A stretch of 64,000 nt of DNA from Linnemannia hyalina (taxonomy: Eukaryota > Mortierellomycota > Mortierellomycetes > Mortierellales > Mortierellaceae). Within the stretch, counting starts at the first letter, position 1. Each line of letters starts with the position of its first letter. The notes beneath the pieces are model-generated. The model had not been told where the DNA came from. It saw only the letters and a list, made by a program, of their open reading frames with translations, and made no database searches. Shown piece after piece: positions 23,978-32,802 of this stretch. Location: NCBI GenBank assembly GCA_019671135.1, contig JAHRHY010000021.1, positions 248,001-312,000 on the forward strand. Reading direction: 5' to 3'. The position numbers and the translations under genes are program-made.

Positions 23978-26008
23978 CTAACTACGCTTTGCAACCGAAG
24001 ACATTCCTCGCTGCTGAACATTCTTGAACAGCACTTCCAGCTTCCGATGCCAATTATGATTTCCCGAAAACCTGCCTCTGAGCCCCACTCCACCACTCTC
24101 ACTCATCCCACAAAAGTGCTCCGCCATCCAAATAACATCCTGCTCGCCCAAATACTGCGGCGTGTTCCTGAAATCCAACTCCCGCAGCCGCGTCAGCCCC
24201 GCTAGGGCATCAAGTCCAGAGTCCAATCGCAAATCCAGTCCTTGTTCCTCGTCCGGGTTCTGATGGTACTCGGTCGCCAACCGCCATTTACCGATCTCCA
24301 ACTTTTCGAGTCCTGTCAGCTGCGCAAGTTCTCGGTAGACCGCTCTGTGGAGCCGTTGTTCTGCTTCTAAGAGGGGAGGTGGTGGTGACGGAGCACGCAT
24401 GGACAAGAATGACGATGACGATTCAAGTCCATTAGAACTCCATTCCAATTCTGCTGCTGACAAAAATGGTGAAGACGTCGCCGTCGAGGTCGTGGTCGAT
24501 TCAAAAGGGGAGGTCATGTACTCTTGTCCAGTTGTTTCTTGTCGCCAAACTTCTTGAAGAGATGTGAATACCGAAATAAACACCTCCAATTGTTTCAGCT
24601 TCCTGCACGCCCAAGCTGGTCTTATCTGCTCACGGCCATACCACGCCCCGTTCTCGGTCTGCGCATGCAAAATATCAACCGCCTTGATCTCCCATGCGGC
24701 AAAAACCTCAAGCTGGGGACAACTCTGCAAGAGCCTCTGCGCCATCGCGCTGGTCACCGTGATACACCCTTGCAGGTTCAAGGTGTGGATGGTAGATCCA
24801 TGACATGCCATCAGCTCTCCTGCGAATCCGCTGCCAGCGCCCCACTGAGTCCACGAAGGCCGCGGTCGCAGTAACGCCTCCAGAGCCTGTATACCAAACC
24901 CGGAATCCTTGACCCGAAGCGCGAGAAGCGGCCGTGAGAGCGACATGAGAATCAGTTGAAGCTCTCGATCCTCAAAGGGCATCACCTCCTGCAGATCCAA
25001 TACCTCCAGTGCCAGGCGTCGTTTCACAATCTCGGGAGTCAAAATGAGCGCAATGATGGTGGGCTGTACCATGGCTCTGTACGGTGATCCCCAGGTGAGT
25101 TCTCGTAGTCCAGGTGCATCCAGGGCCTTGTAAAAGAGTTCGAACTGCATGGTGGACCGCCCAAAGTACGTCAGCTTCTGGAGGTGAGAGAATGTCGGGC
25201 CATTGATCCAGCGCTCGGTCTTGACTCCGGTGAACAGCACGGCGTCAAGATGCAGTTCCTCGACACGGTCGCAAATAGACAGAAAAAGGTCTAGAATCAT
25301 ATCTTCTTCGGGCTCACTGCCGTCACTAGAGTTACTGCTCCCAGCGGCGCTGCTGTTGCTTGTGTTGCCACCGACACTGTAGCTGATATTGCTTCCGGCA
25401 CTGCTGATCCCGACCTGCCCAACGGTAGCACGCAAGATCTGGAGAGAACGCAACGCGGGAATATCCTCTGCCAAGGCTTTCCAGAATGCAACAGGCGGCG
25501 TCCAGACATTCGAGTTCTCGATCCAAAATTCCTGTAACCCTGGATTCTGTTGTACCAGCGCCGCGATATCTGCCCATTCTCTCAACCGCAGCCTGTCCTT
25601 GTCCGAGCGATCCTTCGCAACCCCGCTGTCATCCACCGAATTCCAAGTCTCTGTAAATTCGATCCTCCGTAACCCCCGACAATACGGCAGGACACAGTCT
25701 TGGAGGTGTGGGTGCAATTCATAGAACTGCATGTGCTCCAGACTGAGATGTCGAATCAGATGTGCGTTGTTGATGATCCCTTGGTAGCGTAAGTGCAGTT
25801 GATGTTTGTTGAATTTGCGCAAGTCGAGTTTATACCAGAGGTAGGGGAGGCAAGTCTGTAGCCAAGCTTTGGAGACGCATGAGCATGAGAGGATGTTGGT
25901 CCTGCTGTTGGTTGTTGAGGAAAGATTAGAGATGACAAGGTTCCGTATCTCGGGGATGTCCATGGGATGCAGCTTTGCTGAGTATGCTCGTTTGGCCGTC
26001 ATTGGCAT
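23978..26008 (-). CDS. F-box protein with leucine-rich C-terminal region, 676 aa
   Basis: A single exon starting at the ATG at 26008; a second in-frame Met at residue 16 immediately precedes the F-box. The N-terminus (MDIPEIRNLVISNLSS followed by CSCVSKAWLQTCLPYLWYKLDL) is an F-box with the usual VSKAW and LW landmarks. The rest is a series of irregular leucine-rich segments (for example LIRHLSLEHM, LRSLQILRA, IHTLNLQGCITVTSAMAQRLL, LRELDFRNTP). A Ser/Asn-rich insertion separates two of them. The role is probably substrate selection for an SCF ubiquitin ligase. Intronless F-box/LRR-like genes of this kind recur across this window. Confidence 0.88.
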   Translation of the reverse strand: MPMTAKRAYSAKLHPMDIPEIRNLVISNLSSTTNSRTNILSCSCVSKAWLQTCLPYLWYKLDLRKFNKHQLHLRYQGIINNAHLIRHLSLEHMQFYELHPHLQDCVLPYCRGLRRIEFTETWNSVDDSGVAKDRSDKDRLRLREWADIAALVQQNPGLQEFWIENSNVWTPPVAFWKALAEDIPALRSLQILRATVGQVGISSAGSNISYSVGGNTSNSSAAGSSNSSDGSEPEEDMILDLFLSICDRVEELHLDAVLFTGVKTERWINGPTFSHLQKLTYFGRSTMQFELFYKALDAPGLRELTWGSPYRAMVQPTIIALILTPEIVKRRLALEVLDLQEVMPFEDRELQLILMSLSRPLLALRVKDSGFGIQALEALLRPRPSWTQWGAGSGFAGELMACHGSTIHTLNLQGCITVTSAMAQRLLQSCPQLEVFAAWEIKAVDILHAQTENGAWYGREQIRPAWACRKLKQLEVFISVFTSLQEVWRQETTGQEYMTSPFESTTTSTATSSPFLSAAELEWSSNGLESSSSFLSMRAPSPPPPLLEAEQRLHRAVYRELAQLTGLEKLEIGKWRLATEYHQNPDEEQGLDLRLDSGLDALAGLTRLRELDFRNTPQYLGEQDVIWMAEHFCGMSESGGVGLRGRFSGNHNWHRKLEVLFKNVQQRGMSSVAKRS

Positions 26009-26202
26009 CGTGGGCCTGAAGGGGGTAAAGAGGGTAGAGGTTTGGGAAAGGAAAGATGGAAAGAATCCCTACTTCCCTGCGCCTTTTTTTTTTAATGATA
26101 TTTCAACAGCTCGTGCTGGGTAATCCAAGAATAAAGAACTATTAAAATAGACCCCATCCCAGTTTGCCATCCCCTAGTTACAGTCCTGTTCTGTTAACAC
26201 TG

Positions 26203-26256
26203 GCTCAGCGCAACAATCGCTGGTGCTCTTCATGCCAGAAACGGAAGAAAACACCA
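26203..26256 (-). repeat. third copy of a 3'-tail element
   Basis: Read on the minus strand, this segment resembles the 3' flank of both copies of the unknown gene at 26500-26870 and 27282-27824, including a TTCTTCCGTTT start and a GAAGAGCA core. It lies about 296 bp from the next copy. Open translations of the three copies share an F-R-x-x-x-E-E-x-x-x-L-L pattern, suggesting formerly coding sequence. Confidence 0.5.
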
Positions 26257-26499
26257 AGGCTACTACTCCCTAAAAAACACCTCCATCTGAAAACCAGGAG
26301 ATAGTCAAAGTACTTCTTCAGTGTCGTTTTCAAGTGGACGACGCCACCTCTATTCATGCACAAGTGTGCAACGCCCTGTGCCTTTTTTTTTTTTTTTTTG
26401 TACACAATTATATCTCTCTAACAAACAGCATAGAAAAGTCATTTGGAAGTAAAAGGGGACTACAGTACAGACCAAACTCTTCAGTCGCAGTCCGATCCG

Positions 26500-26870
26500 G
26501 AACCTGGCTCTGCGCAACAATTGTCGCTGCTCTTCACAACTTAAACGGAAGAAAATAAAACTAGGTACGAATGAAGGGGATTCTTCCCATCCTCTCCATC
26601 ATTGACAACCTCCTCCTTCCTAACAAACTCTCCAACAACCGCTCGTCAGCAGCGCGTGGTCCTTGGTCGCTCCAGGGCACCTTCCTTCATCATGTGTGGA
26701 TAGCGAAGCGCCACACGGACAGAAACCATCGTGCGTGATGTAACCGTATCCTCGACTCCAGTCACCTCGGGGCCTGTGTACTTGGATGTCTTGTTCTTGG
26801 CAGAGATACCCTGGGTCTGCTCCCACGCGATCGTCGCGGAGTACGCCTAAAGCCTGACTCCGACGCCACC
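26500..26870 (-). pseudogene. inverted, truncated and frameshifted copy of the unknown gene at 27282
   Basis: The minus strand aligns well by eye with 27530-27880 on the plus strand, through a shared protein block (GYLC, DIQVHRPRG, GFCPCGASL/GFCLCGTSL, CPGA). A one-base deletion after the CPGA block shifts the frame relative to the other copy, and the 5' two-fifths are missing. The two copies face each other, with tRNA-Cys between them. Product and origin are unknown. Confidence 0.65.
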
Positions 26871-26968
26871 AACTATAGTTGCGTGTACGATTATTAATAT
26901 TACGGTGACGTAACGTTAAAGTGCTGTGATGCACAATAAGTAAAATAATGAAATTACAATTGACAGAT

Positions 26969-27040
26969 GCAGGATTAGCTCAGCGGTAGAGCAGCCGACT
27001 GCAGATCGGCAGGTCTCCGGTTCAAACCCGGAATTCTGCT
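26969..27040 (+). tRNA. tRNA-Cys (anticodon GCA)
   Basis: A full cloverleaf of 72 nt: acceptor GCAGGAT/ATTCTGC with one G-T pair, D-arm GCTC/GAGC, anticodon stem GCCGA/TCGGC around loop CTGCAGA (anticodon GCA), T-arm TCCGG/CCGGA with TTCAAAC loop, and discriminator T as usual for tRNA-Cys. There is no intron. A T-run directly after the gene (27040-27044) serves as a Pol III terminator. A second, nearly identical gene is at 43203-43274. Confidence 0.97.
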
Positions 27041-27281
27041 TTTTGGTCTTTTTTCATTTTTTGCCCTTGCCCTCCACAAGCGATACGGACGAGTGAATCC
27101 ATATTTGTCAACGGGTCAAGTTTGTTGAGTAAGAAAGGGAGAGAAAAAAAACCCTTTTTTGTTCGTGCGTGCGGGGGACAAACAGCTACAATGCAGCCAG
27201 GAAACAGGGAACACAAACGTGCGGTTCACAAAAGGTCATCAAGTGCCGAGAACAGTACCCATACACTAGCGACCCTCTCGT

Positions 27282-27824
27282 ATGCGGATCATGTACGAGG
27301 ATTCTCTTCCATCGGTGGAGCTCGAGCCGTGCGCAGCGGTAGTCCTGCTCCCCCGATCGCGACGAGAACCCCCCAAGTGGAACGTGTCGGATCTCCTTCG
27401 CGGTGTCACTCCCAAGAATATGTTGAATAAATGGTCCGCGGTCTTCTGGACCCCAATGTCCATCGCCAAGACTGTCCTGTACAAGTTTGTTGGCTACTCG
27501 AAGACGCAGGCCTCGGAGTTGATATGGAAACCCCGGTGCACCCCCGACAATCGCGTAGGAGCAGACTCAGGCTATCTCTGCCCAGGACAAGACATCCAAG
27601 TACACCGCCCCCGAGGTGTCTGGAGTCAGGGATTCGGTTACATCAACCGTCATGGTTTCTGCCTGTGTGGCACGTCGCTAGCCACATATGAGGATGAAAC
27701 TTGCCCTGGCGCGATCAAAGACCCGCCCGCTGCTGACGAGCGGTTGTTGGAGAGTCTGTTTGGGAAGGAAGAGGTTGTCAATGACAGAGAAAATGGGAAA
27801 AATCCCCCCTTTATTCGCATCTAA
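27282..27824 (+). CDS. unknown protein, 180 aa, member of a locally duplicated family
   Basis: An uninterrupted frame from ATG 27282. The first half has hydrophobic/basic segments (LLRGVTPKNMLNKW, MSIAKTVLYKFVGYSKTQ). The second half has a Cys/Gly-rich block (GYLCPGQDIQVHRPRG, GYINRHGFCLCGTSL, ETCPG) that might bind metal. The block is preserved in the inverted copy at 26500-26870, which argues that it was coding. I recognise no family. The sequence 3' of the stop, to about 27900, stays open in another frame and is also shared with the copies, so the true gene may have a further exon or a frameshift there. A multi-copy gene or a piece of a mobile element are both possible. Confidence 0.5.
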   Translation: MRIMYEDSLPSVELEPCAAVVLLPRSRREPPKWNVSDLLRGVTPKNMLNKWSAVFWTPMSIAKTVLYKFVGYSKTQASELIWKPRCTPDNRVGADSGYLCPGQDIQVHRPRGVWSQGFGYINRHGFCLCGTSLATYEDETCPGAIKDPPAADERLLESLFGKEEVVNDRENGKNPPFIRI

Positions 27825-28270
27825 TTTTGTTTTGTCTTCCGTTTAAGCTGCGAAGAGCGGCGACAATTGATGTGCAGTGCCAGGTCCCTGACCAGAACTG
27901 CAACTGGTGGGCTGTAGTTGGATAAAGAGTAAAATTGAGTACAAAAAAAAATTAAAGTTTGCACGCGGCGCACTCTTGTTTTTTTTTCTCCCACTTTAAA
28001 TCCTTGGTTGTCTTCCGCTCGTTAGGACGACGTGTTTGGATGGTAGAGTAGACAGTAAAATGGAATGATGAGAGGGGAAAAGAGATGTCGGCGTTTATTA
28101 CAAGGGACAGAGGATTATATGTCTCTTCGTTAAAATAAAAATACACCCCTCATTTGTTTCTGTTCGTGTTATTCTTGTTTTATACGACACTATATAGACG
28201 AAGTTAGGAAGAAAATAAGGAATAGGATGGAGGAGAACGACCATGGTGTGAGGGAGAGGGGTGGAAGCTT
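27825..28270. other. intergenic spacer
   Basis: Contains the shared 3'-tail element (about 27836-27882), then AT-rich sequence before the 3' end of the GT34 gene. No gene was seen. Confidence 0.55.
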
Positions 28271-29170
28271 TTATCCTGACCGGAGTGACGGCATCTTGAA
28301 GTATCGAAGCTGTTGCCAATCCTCGAACGACTGTACATCCCAGTTGAAAGCCCCCCAATGGACCATAAAATCGCCAGGTCGGAACATCTGGTAGAGTTTC
28401 TTCATGTTCCAATACGAGTTGAAACTGCACTGCGGCAAATACTTGACTTTTTCTTTCTCCTTCAACTCTGGATGCGTTTCCAAAGTCCCAATCATCCAGT
28501 CCTGTTCGTGATCATAAGGCCCCATTTTGGACCAGACCAGGTCGATAAACTCTCGGGACCAGTCATCGTTCTTGATCAAAAACACGCCGGCGTTGAGGCA
28601 ATACCAATCCTTGGTGATGATGAGTGAATGACGGTTATCGATAAACTGTTCCAGTCGGATATCCATGTTGGCAATCAGGGCATCCGTATCCATCCAAAAG
28701 ATCCAGTCGTGTTCATTCTTGGCGAGTTCATCCTTGATCATCTTTATCTTGGCCCAGGCAGGGACGGCACCGACGGCTATGACCTCCTCGAAATAACGGG
28801 TGGTCTCGGTATCCCAGAGGTCGTATCGGCCTTGCTGATGAGCGATGTATTCTCGACGGTTGTGGTGGGAGACTTTACCGAGTTGTCTACATTTCGAGAT
28901 TGGGTCCGGGTTCGTGCAGAGTTCACCCGAGAGGATGATGATCCGAGGGTCATGGTATCCATGATTGTTATTGTAGTTGTTGTCTGTCGCCGTTGCTGTT
29001 GAGAGTGAAGAAGAGATAGGCCGCCCTGTTTGGTGAATCGGGTCAACGTAAGGTATACATGTCCTTGGGAAGTGGACAAAGATGTAAGGACCTAGAAGGG
29101 CAGCAATGGTGGCGAGAAAGACGAGAATGAAAGCTATCCGCTTGGTCTTGATCCGAAGAATGGGTCCCAT
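28271..29170 (-). CDS. GT34-family glycosyltransferase (alpha-galactosyl/mannosyl transferase type), 299 aa
   Basis: A single exon. The start chosen is the ATG at 29170, because it directly precedes a type II membrane anchor (residues about 11-33, IAFILVFLATIAALLGPYIF); an upstream extension to 29392 is low-complexity Ser/Leu. The lumenal part carries GT34 landmarks: NRREYIAHQQGRYDL, a segment ending EHDWIFWMDTDALIAN with the DxD nucleotide-sugar/Mn site (DTD), GVFLIKNDDWSREFIDLVW, HEQDWMIG, and HWGAFNW near the C-terminus. Yeast Mnn10/Mnn11 and S. pombe Gma12 belong here. The protein is expected in the Golgi, extending outer chains of glycoproteins. Donor specificity cannot be read from the sequence. 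Confidence 0.92.
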   Translation of the reverse strand: MGPILRIKTKRIAFILVFLATIAALLGPYIFVHFPRTCIPYVDPIHQTGRPISSSLSTATATDNNYNNNHGYHDPRIIILSGELCTNPDPISKCRQLGKVSHHNRREYIAHQQGRYDLWDTETTRYFEEVIAVGAVPAWAKIKMIKDELAKNEHDWIFWMDTDALIANMDIRLEQFIDNRHSLIITKDWYCLNAGVFLIKNDDWSREFIDLVWSKMGPYDHEQDWMIGTLETHPELKEKEKVKYLPQCSFNSYWNMKKLYQMFRPGDFMVHWGAFNWDVQSFEDWQQLRYFKMPSLRSG

Positions 29171-29959
29171 GTGTAGTGTAGTTGGGAGGGAAGAGAGGGT
29201 GACGAGTGTGTCAAGAAAGGAATGGGTGATGAGGACGACGAGGACGACGAGGAAGAGATATGAGGAAGAAAGGAAGAGGAGGGAAAGAAATAGCGATGAG
29301 GAACGACGACAAAAAGAAGAAGAGAAAGTAAGGAGAAGAAAGAAGGAGAGTAGGAACAAAAGTTGAAGGCAGAGGAAGGAGGGCGAGGACAAGAGAGAAT
29401 GAAAGGAAGGAAGAATAGATAAAATAACTAGCTCTTGCCTATCGGGTAGAAGGAAGAGAACATTCTTTTTTCAACACAAAAGCCCACTTTTACGATGATC
29501 GATTTTATGATATACTGGTTCATCCACAAACTCCGACTGTACCGGGATCAGGACTAGTTAGTTACCCGCGGCGACGCTTCAACAGGAATACATGGTCGAA
29601 AAATACTACTTTTCACATGCTGATACTGTACGGTCAAAATGTGTTTTTTTTTTTTGGTTGTCAGAGACCGATTATCAGCCCACTGCAGAGCCATGGTCGT
29701 CATTCTTTCAAAGTCAAGTATTGCGGTTTTGTCTTGAACCCTGCATTTTTCCATGGTGGCTCTGAATCTTGGATATCTCGCTGCCCTCTTTTCGCGTCGC
29801 TAAAGAAAAAGAGAGACAACTGTCAACGTGCAACAACAAAGAAAGCTTGACTGAGGTTCTTTTCTTTCTTCTTCGAAGGTATTTTTGATATATTACAAAG
29901 AGAGAGTGTCGTTACAACTACTTTTTCATTGCTCTTATGTGTCTTCACCTCCATCTTAC
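29171..29959. other. intergenic, no gene seen
   Basis: Between the GT34 start and the 3' end of the CBM48 gene. The part nearest GT34 is purine-rich and probably its leader. No structured element was recognised. Confidence 0.55.
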
Positions 29960-31227
29960 TCATCTTCTTACACCCATTCTCCTCTTCCTCTTCTCCTTCC
30001 TCACATCTCCTCCTGCACTATCACCATCACCACCTCTCTTCCTCCTCTCTCGGTCGGTCCACGCGAGGACTTTCTTAATCTTCTTCCAGAACCCTGTCGT
30101 CTTTTTCTTAGTTGACAACGCCAACGTCGTCATCGCGGGCAGTTGTGGCACCGAAGTCGAGAGCGCCGTCGTCGGGAGAGCACCCTGCGCCATAAAGTCG
30201 CGACTCGGATCGCCATAATTCATGGCGGGCGGGTGTGCTGACTTGGACCCGAACGAAAGAGGGGACTGTTGCTGGAGAATGGAGGACAGTGTGCGGGTGA
30301 GTCATCCGAGAGGTCAGAGGAGGCGATGGGCGGTGCTGCAATCTCTCTAACGACTGACCCGCTTCCGTGACCCACTGGTGACCATCCAACACAAACTTAT
30401 AGATCAACTTGTGTCTCAACTTGGCACCAGGCGGCAACTCTCCATCGGCATCGCTCTTCGCTGCAACAGCTTCGCCATCACCACCAGCACTGCTGTAAGT
30501 CTCCTCCTGATAAGCCTCAGGTAGCCTCTCAAGATCGACCAGAATCTCAGCCTTAAACCGACCCTCCTGCTCATTCTTGACCAACAGCGGCGTATCCCTC
30601 TGCCAATCATCAAACGACCCCCTCACCTGAACCTTCGATGGAAAATGCTCGTCGTACGAAGGAAATGGAAAGGTAAACAAGACCGGGGTGGTACGGGGAG
30701 GCACACCATTCTTGTTGTGGAGGTTATGATAGTAAGAACTGTTATTGGCACCGCCGTAGGAAGGGTGTTGGCGATAATAAAAATTGTCACAGAACCCTTC
30801 GCTCTGTTTACGGAAAACCGAAGGCAGAGAAAGCGGAAGGAAGCCTTGGGGTTGAGTGAGATCTTGATACAAGAGGTCGTCGAGGGGTATTCGTAGGGGT
30901 CCGCGTACCACTGAAGTGCTATCGATGACGATGGCGTGGACGAAGTCAAGGTTGCAGAGGAGTCGAGGGAAGATGACTTGACAAGAGCTCCCGCTCCTGA
31001 CTTTATTGTCGCGCCGGTGGAGTAGTAGTTGGATTGACTATCTTTGTAGTACTAGGCCCGCTTGGGCGATGGACTGTTGCTGCTGCCCTTGAAGACGACG
31101 GTTGAGCAATGTTCGGGGATGATGTCATCATTGGGCTCGGTCGAGAAGGTGAGTGCTGAGCATAGGGCTGGGGGTATGGGAAGGTAGGGCAGGATGGATT
31201 CGAGTCGCTGTTGGGATTTAACGACAA
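29960..31227 (-). CDS. CBM48 (AMPK-beta type glycogen-binding) domain protein; exon/frame structure unresolved
   Basis: The central frame (about 30911-30370) contains a CBM48 domain: PVLFTFPFPSYDEHFPSKVQVRGSF in two parts, the W of FDDWQRDTPLL, a FKAEILVDL strand, and KLIYKFVLDGHQWVTEAGQS. This fold binds glycogen or related glucans and occurs in AMPK-beta and Mdg1/Crp1-like proteins. A plausible start (MSLNPNSDSNPSC, 31227) and a plausible C-terminus (FWKKIKKVLAWTDRE, stop at 29960) lie in other frames. I could not join the segments with convincing GT-AG introns: one switch near 31020-30915 and one or two between about 30370 and 30250 remain. The gene may be spliced unusually, damaged or misassembled. 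Confidence 0.55.
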
Positions 31228-32802
31228 TTCGCGGGACAGGGACGAAGAACGAGCAAACTCACAAGCTACTCATTCGGGTATGTAAAATGGAAATGGAAAA
31301 AAAGGATTTTAGGTTAGATCTGTTTCGTGGTTGTTGTGAGAGTGTGGGATGGAGCGTGGCCAGTGCGAGTGCACAGAAAGAAGGCGATCTAGAGTGCTGT
31401 TAGGAGCGACATAAAAGATAGAGATAGCGGCAACCAGAGAAGTCCGAGTGACCGTGGGGGTAGAGGTAGGAAGTACAGGGCATGAGAGTGAGAAGGAGTG
31501 ATATGAAGGAAAGGAAGGGGAAGAAAGAAAACAACAACTAGCAAGAATAAAAAGTACTCGTTGCTCTCTTGTACCTTCTTCATCGGCCAACCCCTTCCCT
31601 TCGAACCCCTGGATCGCCATTGATCCATTTTTATTTGTATCACTTTTTTGTTTTTCGGTATTCGCTTTGCCACCATTTTTTGGCGAGGTTATTTTGGCAG
31701 TCTAGCAACCAAGAACGCGTAGAGCAGCAATCGGGCGTCCTTCCTTTTCTAGTCCGTGTTGAGTCCATAGTCCATTCGCTTGGTGATCTCCTCGCCGTTA
31801 CCCTCTCGCTCTCTTCAAGCTGAATGAATACAAGAAATGGGGCTAGCACGTCCGGAATGGATAGTGAAGAACGAGAGAGAGGGTGTAAGGTCTATACCTC
31901 TCGTGACCCTACTTAGAGTAGGACCTGGATTTGGATTGTCACCATCTTTGGAGGAGAATGGTGATATTGGTAAGAGGTGGATGCGTGTGTGTGTGGGCGT
32001 GAAAGCTGATGTGAAGAGTGAACAGTGGTGAGGTCGTTGGGGTCTGAGAGCATACACGTGTGTTAGGGAAGAGGAATGAATGAAGGTGTGCGCGGGTGCG
32101 TATGTGAGTGAGGGTGTGGGGGGTGAAATAATAGGAAAGAGGAAGGTGATATCCGAGCAGGTATGCGCAATGCTGTTCCTTTTCCTAGCAGTATTGACGA
32201 GTGCGTCTGACATAGTGTAGTTCTAACAATAAAGTACCTTTTTTTCTTGATATCCGAGCAGGGTCAGAGGTTATTGCCGTTCTTCTTTTCTTCTTTTACG
32301 CGTCTAGCGAGTTATACACACACACACTTTTTCCCTTTTTCATCCCAGCTATCAGCTATGACGGGCTCTGGAGATCAAGAGTCCGTTATCCCTTCCCCTA
32401 GTTCGAATACACCTGAGGGTGTTGGCAGGAGTCACTCGGCAGATCAGCCCCTCTCGAATACCACAAATCTTTAACCCCGTGACATCCCACCACCTTCTCA
32501 TGAGGGACTGTTTCTCAAACCCAGCCATCTCCTGGAAGCTCTGAACCCATCCGGTCACCTCGTCCGCTAAAATGCACATTTTGCTCACGAGAGGCTGGGA
32601 CACAATCTCCCCTTTCATTAAAGAAACTCCCTTCGTCCAAAAAAGGGGAGATTGTGTCCCAGCCTCTCGTTAGCAAAATGTGCATTTTAGCGGACGAGGT
32701 GGATGGGATCAGAGCTTCGGCACGCCGCCATGTTTCCTTTCACACAGACAAACACATACACTTCCTCTCGCCTCTCTCCCCCTCACCACAAAACATCGCA
32801 CA
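31228..32802. other. intergenic with inverted-repeat element
   Basis: No complete gene is visible. An inverted repeat spans 32535-32718. The minus-strand frame 32352-32618 (88 codons, including MRRWWDVTGLKICGIREG) looks coding and may be a gene remnant; its N-terminal part lies in the left arm of the inverted repeat. Confidence 0.5.
32535..32718. repeat. inverted repeat, about 80-bp arms with about 25-bp spacer
   Basis: Left arm 32535-32616 and right arm 32641-32718 are reverse complements, with a 4-nt insertion in the left arm and two mismatches. Transcription through either strand would give a long hairpin. Both arms read, in opposite directions, as the same peptide (EIVSQPLVSKMCILADEV), so the structure is an inverted duplication of a once-coding fragment. 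The right arm ends 85 bp before the ATG of the F-box gene at 32803, inside its probable leader. Confidence 0.85.

Noticed and set aside
29171..29392. N-terminal extension of the GT34 protein
   Set aside because: The extension is low-complexity Ser/Leu/Phe, and the membrane anchor typical of the family begins directly after the Met at 29170.
32680..32802. Upstream start for the F-box protein at 32803
   Set aside because: The extra residues come from the inverted repeat and leader, while the F-box begins immediately after the Met at 32803.
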